In this document: positions 45,523-54,063 of the stretch, one piece after another
How the letters are laid out: each line of letters opens with the position of its first letter
Numbering within the stretch: the stretch's first letter is position 1
Source: Chitinophaga flava
GTDB lineage: Bacteria > Bacteroidota > Bacteroidia > Chitinophagales > Chitinophagaceae
Assembly: GCF_003308995.1 (NCBI RefSeq)
Contig: NZ_QFFJ01000002.1
Location: 1,364,001 to 1,428,000, forward strand
DNA length: 64,000 nt
Reading direction: 5' to 3'
The notes under the pieces: generated by a model
What the model saw: only the letters and a program-made list of their open reading frames with translations
Database searches by the model: none
Told to the model about the DNA's origin: nothing
Program-made: the position numbers and the translations under genes

Positions 45523-45613
45523 TACGATATCGGTAAACTAGAAGTATATGTTTTTATATTGGGTTATCGATTAAGGTAGCATGGAGCCATACGGATATTT
45601 ATAAAAGTGTCAT

Positions 45614-47417
45614 GTTTCAATTCCTCAATGGTCCGATTAAAGCATAGCTAATTCAAAGCCTTACCAAGTAAGTAAATTATTTCAATTCCTCCATGGTCCG
45701 ATTAAAGCATGTCAAAACAGCACTTCACTCGGCCAAGAATTGTATTTCAATTCCTCCATGGTCCGATTAAAGCGAACAAAGTCCAGAAATTCCCTAATGC
45801 TTATTTTTAAATTTCAATTCCTCCATGGTCCGATTAAAGCACCGAAACGCCGAAAAGACATCCTTCATAAAGCGGATTTCAATTCCTCCATGGTCCGATT
45901 AAAGCCGGCTTACCAAATACTATCCATTCCTTTTTGAATTTATTTCAATTCCTCCATGGTTCGATTAAAGCCATTGAAGAAGGTTATGGAAAGAAGATTT
46001 CAAACTTATTTCAATTCCTCCCGGGTTCGATTAAAGCAGCTGAGAAAAAAGTTTGCCGACGATTACCAGGGCCATTTCAATTCCTCCTAGGTTCGATTAA
46101 AGCGTTATGAAATAGTGTTAAATGGGCCACAAATCCTTAATTTCAATTCCTCCATGGTCCGATTAAAGCTCCATATCTGTGGCCCGAACCGCATGGAATC
46201 TTCTAATTTCAATTCCTCCATGGTCCGATTAAAGCTGCAAACTTTTTTTCCTGTAAATGATGCATGTTATATTTCAATTCCTCCATGGTTCGATTAAATC
46301 ACCAATGTCGGCCTTGAAGTTGGTGCTGGTTTTCACATTTCAATTCCTCCATGGTCCGATTAAAGCCTTTGGTATGGTTACACAGCTTGCCAGGAATGTT
46401 GATTTCAATTCCTCCATGGTCCGATTAAAGCGCTGATGCCGCGCAAAATCACGCCTTTCTGCAACGGAATTTCAATTCCTCCATGGTCCAATTAAAGCTC
46501 ACGGTGCTGGTCCAGGTATGCGATATGTTCTTCTGATTTCAATTCCTCAATGGTCCAATTAAAGCATGAAAAATTTTCTCAAAAACCTGTTCGACGGCTA
46601 TTTCAATTCCTCAATGGTCCAATTAAAGCTTTCTCAGGAAGGTGTGAGGGAAAAAACGAATAGAAAATTTCAATTCCTCAATGGTCCAATTAAAGCTCTC
46701 GTAGGTGTGGTTCTCCCCGCCAGCGACACACATTTCAATTCCTCAATGGTCCAATTAAAGCAGCAGACAACAGCAGTGATATGGCCCTTGAAGTACCATT
46801 TCAATTCCTCAATGGTCCAATTAAAGCAGCGTGTCATACGCGGTAAGTAGTACGCAACGATATTTCAATTCCTCAATGGTCCAATTAAAGCTTAGCCGGG
46901 CCAGTTTGTCTTCTGGTATTTCCAGTAATTTCAATTCCTCAATGGTCCAATTAAAGCATGTAACACGGGTATCTCCCCGTCATGCTATAGAAAATTTCAA
47001 TTCCTCAATGGTCCAATTAAAGCTGTATATACTTACTGTCGTCATGCTGCTACTTCGTTCATTTCAATTCCTCAATGGTCCAATTAAAGCCACTATAAAA
47101 TACGCAGTTTCTAAAGACGAGCAGCATTTCAATTCCTCAATGGTCCAATTAAAGCAGCAACAAGCGTGTCCTTTTCTTTCTGACCATTCCATTTCAATTC
47201 CTCAATGGTCCAATTAAAGCTTCTTATCATGTGGCAAGAAAGATGACCAGGCTCCATTTCAATTCCTCAATGGTCCAATTAAAGCTTTGCCGAGTGTAAA
47301 ATGGATGCAGGGAAAGACGAATTTCAATTCCTCAATGGTCCAATTAAAGCTTAAGGATGGGGCAGTCAACAATGCTGCTATTCCCAAATTTCAATTCCTC
47401 AATGGTCCAATTAAAGC
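45614..47417 (-). CRISPR. CRISPR array: 28 repeats of 30 bp, 27 spacers of 34-37 bp, no adjacent cas genes
   Basis: On the plus strand the repeat begins ATTTCAATTCCTC and ends ATTAAAGC, 30 bp long. On the minus strand it ends GAATTGAAAT, giving the ATTGAAA-type 5' handle of class 1 crRNAs (types I-A/B/D and III). The array is therefore read from the minus strand with its leader on the right. The 14 repeats at 46536-47417 are identical. Those at 45614-46498 carry drift at positions 1, 14, 15-16, 20, 22 and 29, as expected for the old, distal end. Repeat starts include 45614, 45679, 45744, 45811, 45876, 45942, 46008, 46074, 46140, 46206, 46271, 46337, 46402, 46469, 46536 and then 46600 to 47388. 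No cas gene is present in the window. Confidence 0.98.
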
Positions 47418-47650
47418 CCTCCAATTACCAGCTGCAATATAGCCTTATAATCAATGCCTTATCATTATTTAGCTTTATGCTTTTAAGTAATAAAAGTCGT
47501 CGATGTGTAATGATACGATTTCCCCGGGGGATCGATGACTAATCTTTGTGCCTGAAAATCAATCAATTATTCTTTCTAACAAAGATTAGACAGTGTATTA
47601 GTGATATTTTAAAGCATCATGGACGACTTAGAGCCTGGCTAAGATAACGT
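47418..47650 (-). promoter_or_regulatory. Probable CRISPR leader
   Basis: AT-rich, non-coding 233 bp beside the uniform repeats, on the side predicted by repeat orientation. It contains an 11-bp inverted repeat CTAATCTTTGT / ACAAAGATTAG (47539-47549, 47579-47589). Each arm carries AATCTTTG, close to the -7 consensus TAnnTTTG, on opposite strands. The minus-strand arm would start transcription about 155 bp before the first repeat. Confidence 0.6.
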
Positions 47651-48130
47651 TTATTTGATATCGATCCGGAGTGAGGGTGCTTTATAGAGTTTGTCTTCGG
47701 TGTATTTGATGATGATTTCGTCGAAGTAGAGCACATCGCCTTGTTGCAGGCTTTCTTTGAGGCGGTTGCTCCAGAGTTTAGGGAGGTGGGAGGTTTTGAA
47801 GTTATCACCGGTATAGTCTTTATAGATGGCGGGTAGACCGGTGGTATCGTTGAGGTAGGGTTGATGTTGTTCGTAGGTGAAGGCGAATGAAATCACCGGG
47901 TACAGGTTATTTTTTTCATCGCGTACCAAAAGGGCGGAGTCCAGCAGTTTTACGACCTGGCTTTTGGGCAGGGTATCGCTGAGGAAAAGGCCCCAGCTAC
48001 TGCGTAGTTTCATCGGACGTTTGGCAGTAGTGGTCGATTTGGCAGGAGCAGGCTTTTTGCCGGATTGTGCAAAAGTGCCCATGTTGATTATCAACAGGAA
48101 AAAAACAAATGCGGACAGGTGTTTCAGCAT
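47651..48130 (-). CDS. Exported protein of unknown function
   Basis: The 159-residue protein has a signal peptide (AFVFFLLIINMGTFAQ) and a Lys/Pro/Thr-rich linker. The beta-rich domain (LRSSWGLFLSDTLPKSQVVKLLDSALLVRD, YPVISFAFTYEQHQPYL) ends VLYFDEIIIKYTEDKLYKAPSLRIDIK. I do not recognise the family. It is probably periplasmic. A terminator of the upstream valS gene lies between them, so it has its own promoter. It is the nearest gene to the CRISPR leader and reads towards it. Confidence 0.75.
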   Translation of the reverse strand: MLKHLSAFVFFLLIINMGTFAQSGKKPAPAKSTTTAKRPMKLRSSWGLFLSDTLPKSQVVKLLDSALLVRDEKNNLYPVISFAFTYEQHQPYLNDTTGLPAIYKDYTGDNFKTSHLPKLWSNRLKESLQQGDVLYFDEIIIKYTEDKLYKAPSLRIDIK

Positions 48131-48143
48131 GATAGTGAAGGGA

Positions 48144-48178
48144 TAAAAAATCGCCCGGTATACTAACGACCGGGCGAT
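48144..48178 (-). terminator. Intrinsic terminator of valS (minus strand)
   Basis: ATCGCCCGG / CCGGGCGAT stem with an 11-base loop, followed on the minus strand by TTTTTTATCC, 8 bp beyond the valS stop. Confidence 0.9.
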
Positions 48179-48185
48179 GCAAAAA

Positions 48186-50831
48186 TTATAGTGATTTCAA
48201 ACTTTCCGTTATTACCTGGATTTTAGCTTCAGCGTCAGCTTTTTTGCGCCGTTCCGCTTCCACTACTTCCGGTTTGGCGTTCTGAACAAAGCGTTCGTTG
48301 GCCAGTTTGTTTTCCACTGATTTCAGGAAGCCTTCCTGGTAGGCAAGGTCTTTAAGCAGACTTTCTTTCTGTGCAGTAGTGTCCAGTACTGTTTCTGTAC
48401 CCAGGTAGAATTTATCTTTCTGAACTACCAGGGTGATACAGCCGGCAACTGGCTCCTGTACGTAGTGTACTTCTTTGGCATTTACCTGTTTGGCGATGGT
48501 GTCTTCAATCTGTTTGAAGGCATTCTCGTGTTTGGTTTCTATATGCAGTACGATCGGATCTTTTGGTTTGATCTGGTTTTTAACACGGGCATCGCGGATG
48601 CTGGTGATCACTTCCTGTGTCAGTACGCCCTCTAACAGGGTGGCTTGTACTGGTGCGGCAGGGGTAGTGAACTGTTTCATCATCAGCACATCGGATTCAT
48701 CGCGTGTTTTCAGCAATTGGTATATCTCTTCGGTGATGAACGGCATGTATGGGTGAAGCAGTTGCATCAGTTGTTCGAAGAAGGATACCGTTTGTGCGTA
48801 TACCGCAGAGGAGATCGGTTGTTCGAAACCGGGTTTTATCCATTCAAGGTACCAGCCGCAGAAATCATCCCAGATAAGGCTGTAGATGGCTTTCAGACCT
48901 TCGCTCAGGCGGAAGTCTTTGTGCAGGGTGGCTACTTCAGCCTGTACTTCGTTCAGGCGGCTCTGGAACCATCTGATGGGGAAGAGGCTGGAGGCATCCT
49001 CGTTATCGGTAGCCTGACGGGCCTCCCACATTTTCACCAGCTTCAGGGCGTTCCAGATTTTATTGTTGAAGTTACGACCCTGGTCACAGCTGGAAGTATC
49101 GAACAGCAGGTCGTTACCAGCCGGAGAACTGATCATTACACCAAAGCGTACAGCGTCAGCGCCATAACTGTGGATGAGTTCCAGCAGGTCAGGAGAGTTA
49201 CCCAGCTGCTTACTCATCTTACGACCTTCCTTGTCTCTTACCATACCGGTAAAGTACACGTCACTGAAAGGTTTCACGCCCTTGAATTCCATACCGGCCA
49301 TGATCATACGGGCTACCCAGAAGAAGATGATATCCTGACCAGTTACCAGTACAGAAGTAGGGTAGTAGTAGTTCACATCGGCATTGTTGGGAGAAGAGAC
49401 ACCGTTGAACACTTCCATAGGCCACAGCCAGGAAGAGAACCAGGTATCCAGACAGTCTTCATCCTGTTTCAGGTCGGCAGCAGCGATGGTAACGCCTTTC
49501 TGCGCAAACTGTGCTACCGCTTCTGCTGCAGTGGAAGCTACTTCGAAAGTGCCATCCGGTGCATACCAGGCAGGAATCTGCTGGCCCCACCAGAGCTGGC
49601 GGGAGATACACCAGTCTTTTACGTTCTCCATCCAGTATTTATAGGTGGCCAGGAAGCGGTCGCCGGGATGTATTTTTACATCACCACTAACTACCGCGTC
49701 CAGTGCGGGTTTGGCCAGGTCGGCCATTTTCACGAACCACTGGGTGGAGATACGGGGTTCTACTACCGTGGTAGGGTTACGTTGACTGTATCCCAGGCGG
49801 GTAGTGTATTCCTCTTCTTTTATCAGCAGGGCGGCTTCTGCAAGCGCGGCTACTACTTTCTTACGGGCAACGAAACGGTCTTCGCCAACAAATACAACAG
49901 CGGCAGCACTCAGTGTACCATCGTCGTTGAGGGTGTCGATGATTTCCAGGTTATGTTTCAGACCCAGGTTATAGTCGTTGATATCGTGTGCTGGCGTAAC
50001 TTTCAGAGCGCCGGTACCAAATGCCTTGTCTACATAAGTGTCAAAGATAATGGGCACGCGACGGTTTACCAGCGGAACGGTGGCGAAATGTCCTTTCAGG
50101 TGGGCATATCTTTCATCTTCCGGGTTCACGCAGATGGCAGTATCGCCCATGATGGTTTCAGGGCGCTGGGTAGCGATGGTGATAAATTCACCGGTAGCAT
50201 TGCCGGCTGCATCGGTGATAGCGTATTTCACGTGATACAGATGGCCCTGGATATCTTTATATTCTACTTCCTCGTCGCTCAAAGCTGTTTTGGCTTTGGG
50301 GTCCCAGTTGATCATACGGGCGCCGCGATAGATCAGGCCTTTATTGTACAGTTCCACAAACACACTGATTACTGCTTTGTAGTAGTGGTCGTCCATGGTA
50401 AAGGTAACCCTGTCCCAGTCGCAGGAGCAGCCGAGTTTTTTGATCTGATGGTAGATGATGCCGCCATATTTGTCCTTCCATTCGAAGGCATGTTTCAGAA
50501 ATTCTTCGCGGGTGAGTTGGGACTTTTCAATGCCTTTCTCCCTTTTCAGCATATCTACCACTTTGGCTTCGGTGGCGATGGAAGCGTGGTCGGAACCGGG
50601 TACCCAGCAGGCGTTGAAACCGCTCATACGGGCGCGGCGCACCAGTATGTCCTGGACAGTTTCATTGAGGGTATGGCCAAGATGCAAGACCCCGGTGACG
50701 TTAGGAGGAGGGATCACTACAGTAAAGGGTTGGCGGCTATCCGGCGTAGAGCGGAAATAACCTTTGTCCATCCAGTGTTGGTACCATTTTTCTTCAACCG
50801 TTGCAGGCAGGTAATTTTTCGAGAGTTCCAT
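48186..50831 (-). CDS. valS: Valine--tRNA ligase
   Basis: Class I synthetase of about 881 residues. The catalytic signatures are HLGH (residues 50-53, in GVLHLGHTLNETVQD) and RKMSKQLGNSPD, the KMSKS loop. The editing (CP1) domain includes ATQRPETIMGDTAICVNPED and VTPAHDINDYNLG. The C-terminal anticodon-binding helices and a coiled-coil arm (LANERFVQNAKPEVVEAERRKKADAEAKI) that binds tRNA are complete. The start at 50831 (MELSKNYLPATVEEKWY) is chosen. The in-frame ATGs at 50840 and 50855 would only add MNS or MQTYIMNS. Confidence 0.97.
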   Translation of the reverse strand: MELSKNYLPATVEEKWYQHWMDKGYFRSTPDSRQPFTVVIPPPNVTGVLHLGHTLNETVQDILVRRARMSGFNACWVPGSDHASIATEAKVVDMLKREKGIEKSQLTREEFLKHAFEWKDKYGGIIYHQIKKLGCSCDWDRVTFTMDDHYYKAVISVFVELYNKGLIYRGARMINWDPKAKTALSDEEVEYKDIQGHLYHVKYAITDAAGNATGEFITIATQRPETIMGDTAICVNPEDERYAHLKGHFATVPLVNRRVPIIFDTYVDKAFGTGALKVTPAHDINDYNLGLKHNLEIIDTLNDDGTLSAAAVVFVGEDRFVARKKVVAALAEAALLIKEEEYTTRLGYSQRNPTTVVEPRISTQWFVKMADLAKPALDAVVSGDVKIHPGDRFLATYKYWMENVKDWCISRQLWWGQQIPAWYAPDGTFEVASTAAEAVAQFAQKGVTIAAADLKQDEDCLDTWFSSWLWPMEVFNGVSSPNNADVNYYYPTSVLVTGQDIIFFWVARMIMAGMEFKGVKPFSDVYFTGMVRDKEGRKMSKQLGNSPDLLELIHSYGADAVRFGVMISSPAGNDLLFDTSSCDQGRNFNNKIWNALKLVKMWEARQATDNEDASSLFPIRWFQSRLNEVQAEVATLHKDFRLSEGLKAIYSLIWDDFCGWYLEWIKPGFEQPISSAVYAQTVSFFEQLMQLLHPYMPFITEEIYQLLKTRDESDVLMMKQFTTPAAPVQATLLEGVLTQEVITSIRDARVKNQIKPKDPIVLHIETKHENAFKQIEDTIAKQVNAKEVHYVQEPVAGCITLVVQKDKFYLGTETVLDTTAQKESLLKDLAYQEGFLKSVENKLANERFVQNAKPEVVEAERRKKADAEAKIQVITESLKSL

Positions 50832-51024
50832 GCTATTCATAATATAAGTCTGCAAAAATAAAGGAGATTGACCAGAGAAGGAAATTATGGGAAAGAATAG
50901 TTACTACTGCCGCAGTCAGTTATCCGGAAATAATGGCCGGTTACTAATTTTTTGCCGCCAGGTAGCATTTTGAAGACAAAATGGCGGAAGAGACAGCTAT
51001 TTTAGAAAGTAAAAACAACCCCAT

Positions 51025-51630
51025 ATGTTTCAGTTATCTATCAAACCTGTATTCTACCTCTTTGTTTTTACACTTGTTTTATCTGCCTGTAAAAAAGGAG
51101 ATACAGGGCCTGCTGGCCCGGCCGGGCCACAGGGGCCGGCCAATAATGCCAATGTGGTATCCGGTACTTTTACCCTTACCAATGCAGATTATGTAAATGG
51201 TTATTGGGCAATGTCCACCGGACCGGGATCTTCAATGGGCTATGGCGCCAAAGTCGCCACTAAAAACCTTCCGGACCTGACGGCTGGTATTGCCGGCAAT
51301 GGCACTGTGCTGGTATATCTAAAGGTTCCCGATGGAGTAGGAGGCAACGTGAACCTCTGGACACTATTGCCTTTTGATATCCCGAACATAAATGTGGGAT
51401 ATTTTATTGCTATCCGTAATACGGTGGATGTTGGGAAGGTCAAGGTGTACTATCTGTACATGCCAACAGACAAGTCTGTTGTGGTGCCCAACATTTTTAC
51501 AGCAACATTACCGGATTATACTTTCCGTTATGTATTGATCGCAGGTAATGCCAATGCCCGTCAGGCTGCGCCACCGGTGGATTATGCAGATTATGAGGCG
51601 GTGAAAAAATATTATAGATTGAAAGATTAG
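51025..51630 (+). CDS. Lipoprotein with a short collagen-like Gly-X-Y stretch
   Basis: The 201-residue protein has signal peptide and lipobox LSAC (Cys22), then five Gly-X-Y triplets (GDTGPAGPAGPQGPA). A beta-rich C-terminal domain follows (VSGTFTLTNADYVNGYW, GTVLVYLKVPDG, YTFRYVLIAGN, VDYADYEAVKKYYRLKD). Such lipoproteins are frequent and multi-copy in Chitinophaga-like genomes, and their role is unknown. It is transcribed alone between valS and a bidirectional terminator. Confidence 0.88.
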   Translation: MFQLSIKPVFYLFVFTLVLSACKKGDTGPAGPAGPQGPANNANVVSGTFTLTNADYVNGYWAMSTGPGSSMGYGAKVATKNLPDLTAGIAGNGTVLVYLKVPDGVGGNVNLWTLLPFDIPNINVGYFIAIRNTVDVGKVKVYYLYMPTDKSVVVPNIFTATLPDYTFRYVLIAGNANARQAAPPVDYADYEAVKKYYRLKD

Positions 51631-51642
51631 GCAGAAAAATAA

Positions 51643-51686
51643 AATGGGTTATTGGATGAACGATACCGTATTTCCAATAACCCATT
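51643..51686. terminator. Bidirectional hairpin terminator
   Basis: Perfect 14-bp arms AATGGGTTATTGGA / TCCAATAACCCATT with a 16-base loop between the convergent collagen-like lipoprotein and threonine aldolase genes. Confidence 0.82.
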
Positions 51687-51705
51687 ATTAATGATTTGAT
51701 CAATA

Positions 51706-52719
51706 TTACATAGCCTCTATGACCTGACAGGTTTTTTCCACCATGTCAGGAGTTACATCCAGATGGGTGACCATTCTGACCTGTGTAGGGGAGATGGCCA
51801 TAGCCAGGATGCCTTCATTTTTAAAATGTGCTGTCAGTGTTTTGGGTGTCCAGTCACCGGTCACTTCAAAAATGAGGATATTGGTTTCCACCGGGAGCAT
51901 ATGGCCGGTGAAGCTCTTTTTGAGCAAAGCCGCTGCGATCTGCTTGGCATGACGATGGTCTTCTTCCAGGCGCTGGATATTATGTTCCATGGCATAGATG
52001 CCGGTGGCGGCCATGTAACCGGCCTGCCGCAGACCGCCGCCCAGTTTTTTGCGGATCCTTCTGGCCTCTTTGATGAAGGAGGCGCTGCCCAGCAGTACGG
52101 AGCCCATAGGGCAGCCCATACCTTTATTGAGGCAAACAGAGATACTGTCAAATGCCTGTCCGTATGTTTTGGGATCCTGTCCGGTGGCTACGAGAGCATT
52201 GAAGAGGCGGGCGCCGTCCAGGTGAAGTGCAAGACCATGCTGGCGGCAAACAGCCTGTATCTTCAGTATCTCTTCCCAGTTGTAGCAGCATCCGCCGCCA
52301 CGGTTGGAGGTATTCTCCAGGCATACGAGACTGGTGCGGGCTTTGTGTACATCGTCAGGGTTGATGGCAGCTTCCACCTGGGCGGCGTTGATCATGCCCC
52401 GGTCGCCGGCGATGGCGTGTACCTGGGCGCCGGCGTTGAATGCGATGCCGCCGCCTTCATAAATATAAACATGTGCGGTGTTGCTGCAAACCACTTCATC
52501 CCCTGGCAACGTATGTACTTTGATGGCTATCTGGTTACTCATTGTGCCGGAAGGGCAGTAAAGGGCTGCCTCTTTGCCAAAGTAATCTGCCATCATGGCT
52601 TCCAGTTTATTGATACTAGGGTCTTCACCAAAAACGTCGTCTCCTGTTTCGGCTTGTAACATGGCCTGTAACATGCCAGGGCCGGGGCGTGTAAAAGTAT
52701 CGCTGCGATAGTCTATCAT
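51706..52719 (-). CDS. Low-specificity L-threonine aldolase family protein
   Basis: PLP-dependent enzyme splitting threonine or allo-threonine into glycine and acetaldehyde. The 337 residues open MIDYRSDTFTRPGPGML, followed by GDDVFGEDPS, ALYCPSGTMSNQIAIKVH, HVYIYEGGG, LHLDGARLFNALVA and the Schiff-base Lys in SVCLNKGMGCPMGSVLLG. All landmarks of the beta-eliminating lyase (GLY1/LtaE) family are present. It is a single gene on the minus strand, convergent with the lipoprotein gene and divergent from rpoD. Confidence 0.93.
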   Translation of the reverse strand: MIDYRSDTFTRPGPGMLQAMLQAETGDDVFGEDPSINKLEAMMADYFGKEAALYCPSGTMSNQIAIKVHTLPGDEVVCSNTAHVYIYEGGGIAFNAGAQVHAIAGDRGMINAAQVEAAINPDDVHKARTSLVCLENTSNRGGGCCYNWEEILKIQAVCRQHGLALHLDGARLFNALVATGQDPKTYGQAFDSISVCLNKGMGCPMGSVLLGSASFIKEARRIRKKLGGGLRQAGYMAATGIYAMEHNIQRLEEDHRHAKQIAAALLKKSFTGHMLPVETNILIFEVTGDWTPKTLTAHFKNEGILAMAISPTQVRMVTHLDVTPDMVEKTCQVIEAM

Positions 52720-53047
52720 ATTATTGGAAAATTTGCAATGTGGGTGTGGTTAAATTAGTTAAGATGCTAATTTAATAATGATTATTTATCAATTGTTAAA
52801 ATTTGCATAAAGCATGGCGCAACAGGGACTAAAGCACTATAAAATTTCGTTATAAAACTGTACTTTGTTATAGCGGAAGACGTAAAAAGAAGGATTTGGT
52901 AGAGTGAGAGCTTAGCACGATCTTTGCAGGCTAATTAAAACAAACGAATAAGGTGTAGGAAATTTTGTAAGTTAATTAAATTTCAAATTTCAAACAAAAT
53001 ATTTCTTCCACTGTTATTCTTATTTATAAACCAATACAATTTTTCAT
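52720..53047. other. 328-bp intergenic region upstream of rpoD
   Basis: AT-rich, with no gene seen. It contains the rpoD promoter (52895-52926) and an apparent 5' UTR of roughly 115 bases rich in A and T. Confidence 0.6.
52895..52926 (+). promoter_or_regulatory. Probable rpoD promoter
   Basis: TTTG at 52895-52898, 20-bp spacer, GATCTTTG at 52919-52926, one mismatch from TAnnTTTG. Spacing and both elements fit the Bacteroidota primary sigma consensus. Confidence 0.7.
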
Positions 53048-53905
53048 ATGAGGCAACTTAAAATTGCCACCCAGATCACCAATCGTGATTCGCAGGCGGT
53101 AGAAAAGTACCTGCAGGAAATCTCGAAGATCCCTTTGTTAACACCTGAGGAGGAGACCGTTTTGGCGCAGCGCATAAAAATGGGCGATCAGAAGGCTCTT
53201 GAAAGATTGACTACAGGAAACCTGCGTTTCGTGGTTTCCGTTGCAAAGCAGTATCAGCACCAGGGGCTTAGCCTCAGCGACCTCATCAATGAGGGCAATT
53301 TAGGCTTGATCAAAGCAGCGCAACGTTTCGATGAAACGAAGGGTTTCAAATTCATCTCTTATGCTGTATGGTGGATTCGCCAATCCATCTTGCAGGCGTT
53401 AGCCGAACAGGGTCGTCTTGTTCGTCTGCCGCAGAATAAAATTGGCACCTATAATAAAGCGAACAAAGCTTACATGGCATTTGAACAGGAAAACGAACGT
53501 GAACCTTCTACCGAGGAGCTCGCTGAAATCCTGGAAATGTCTGAATCGGAAATCAACAACATCTTCCAGAGCAATACCCGTCATATGTCACTGGACGCGC
53601 CAGTACATGAAGCTGAAGACGTAGCTATGGGTGATCTGCTGGAAGGCGGCGACATTACCGACGATGACGTGATGAGAGATTCCCTTCGCGAAGAAATCCG
53701 CCGGGTATTAAAATCCCTGAGCCCCCGCGAAGCGGAAATTGTGAATGCCTATTTCGGTCTGGATGGTGAAAACGGCGCAACAATCGAACAAATCGGACAG
53801 AAGTACGATTTGACCAAAGAAAGAATCAGGCAAATCAAAGAACGCGCTATCAAGAGGCTGCAGAAAGCCCGCTATAGCGGTGCCTTGAAATCCTACCTGG
53901 GTTAA
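53048..53905 (+). CDS. rpoD: Primary RNA polymerase sigma factor (RpoD/SigA, short Bacteroidota form)
   Basis: The 285 residues open MRQLKIATQITNRDSQAVEKYLQEISKIPLLTPEEE (region 1.2). Region 2 follows (LRFVVSVAKQYQHQGLSLSDLINEGNLGLIKAA, KFISYAVWWIRQSILQALAEQ), then region 3 and region 4 (LSPREAEIVNAYFGLDGEN, LTKERIRQIKERAIKRLQ). It lacks region 1.1, as is normal for Bacteroidota. This factor would recognise the TTTG / TAnnTTTG promoters seen across the window. It is a single gene with a strong terminator downstream. Confidence 0.97.
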   Translation: MRQLKIATQITNRDSQAVEKYLQEISKIPLLTPEEETVLAQRIKMGDQKALERLTTGNLRFVVSVAKQYQHQGLSLSDLINEGNLGLIKAAQRFDETKGFKFISYAVWWIRQSILQALAEQGRLVRLPQNKIGTYNKANKAYMAFEQENEREPSTEELAEILEMSESEINNIFQSNTRHMSLDAPVHEAEDVAMGDLLEGGDITDDDVMRDSLREEIRRVLKSLSPREAEIVNAYFGLDGENGATIEQIGQKYDLTKERIRQIKERAIKRLQKARYSGALKSYLG

Positions 53906-53999
53906 AATTTCGATTTTGTGATTTACAGATTTTCGTTTTTAATAAATATGTAAATCCATAAATCAAGAAATCAGATTATAAATCCTCTTATTCTATAAG

Positions 54000-54034
54000 A
54001 ACACCGGCCTTGTAAATACATGGCCGGTGTTTTT
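54000..54034 (+). terminator. Intrinsic terminator of rpoD
   Basis: AACACCGGCC / GGCCGGTGTT stem with a 12-base loop and T-tract. It ends about 18 bp before the next promoter element. Confidence 0.88.
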
Positions 54035-54051
54035 ATATTGATCACACCCCT

Positions 54052-54059
54052 TATTTTTG
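54052..54059 (+). promoter_or_regulatory. -7 promoter element (TATTTTTG) abutting the DUF4249 start codon
   Basis: Exact TAnnTTTG ending 4 bp before the ATG at 54064, so the transcript should start at or next to the start codon. Confidence 0.55.
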
Positions 54060-54063
54060 CAGT

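Noticed and set aside
45740..47542. Several open frames across the CRISPR array encoding repeated NFNSSMVQLK-like peptides
   Set aside because: They are translations of repeats and spacers whose combined length is often near a multiple of three. They have no conserved start or family.
48645..50861. 738-codon open frame antisense to valS
   Set aside because: valS on the other strand has all class I synthetase motifs; the antisense frame arises from its codon bias and has no domain signature.
51091..51140. Collagen-like Gly-X-Y run as a tandem DNA repeat or phage tail fibre
   Set aside because: Only five triplets after a lipobox, with no phage genes nearby; it is a normal lipoprotein linker in these bacteria.
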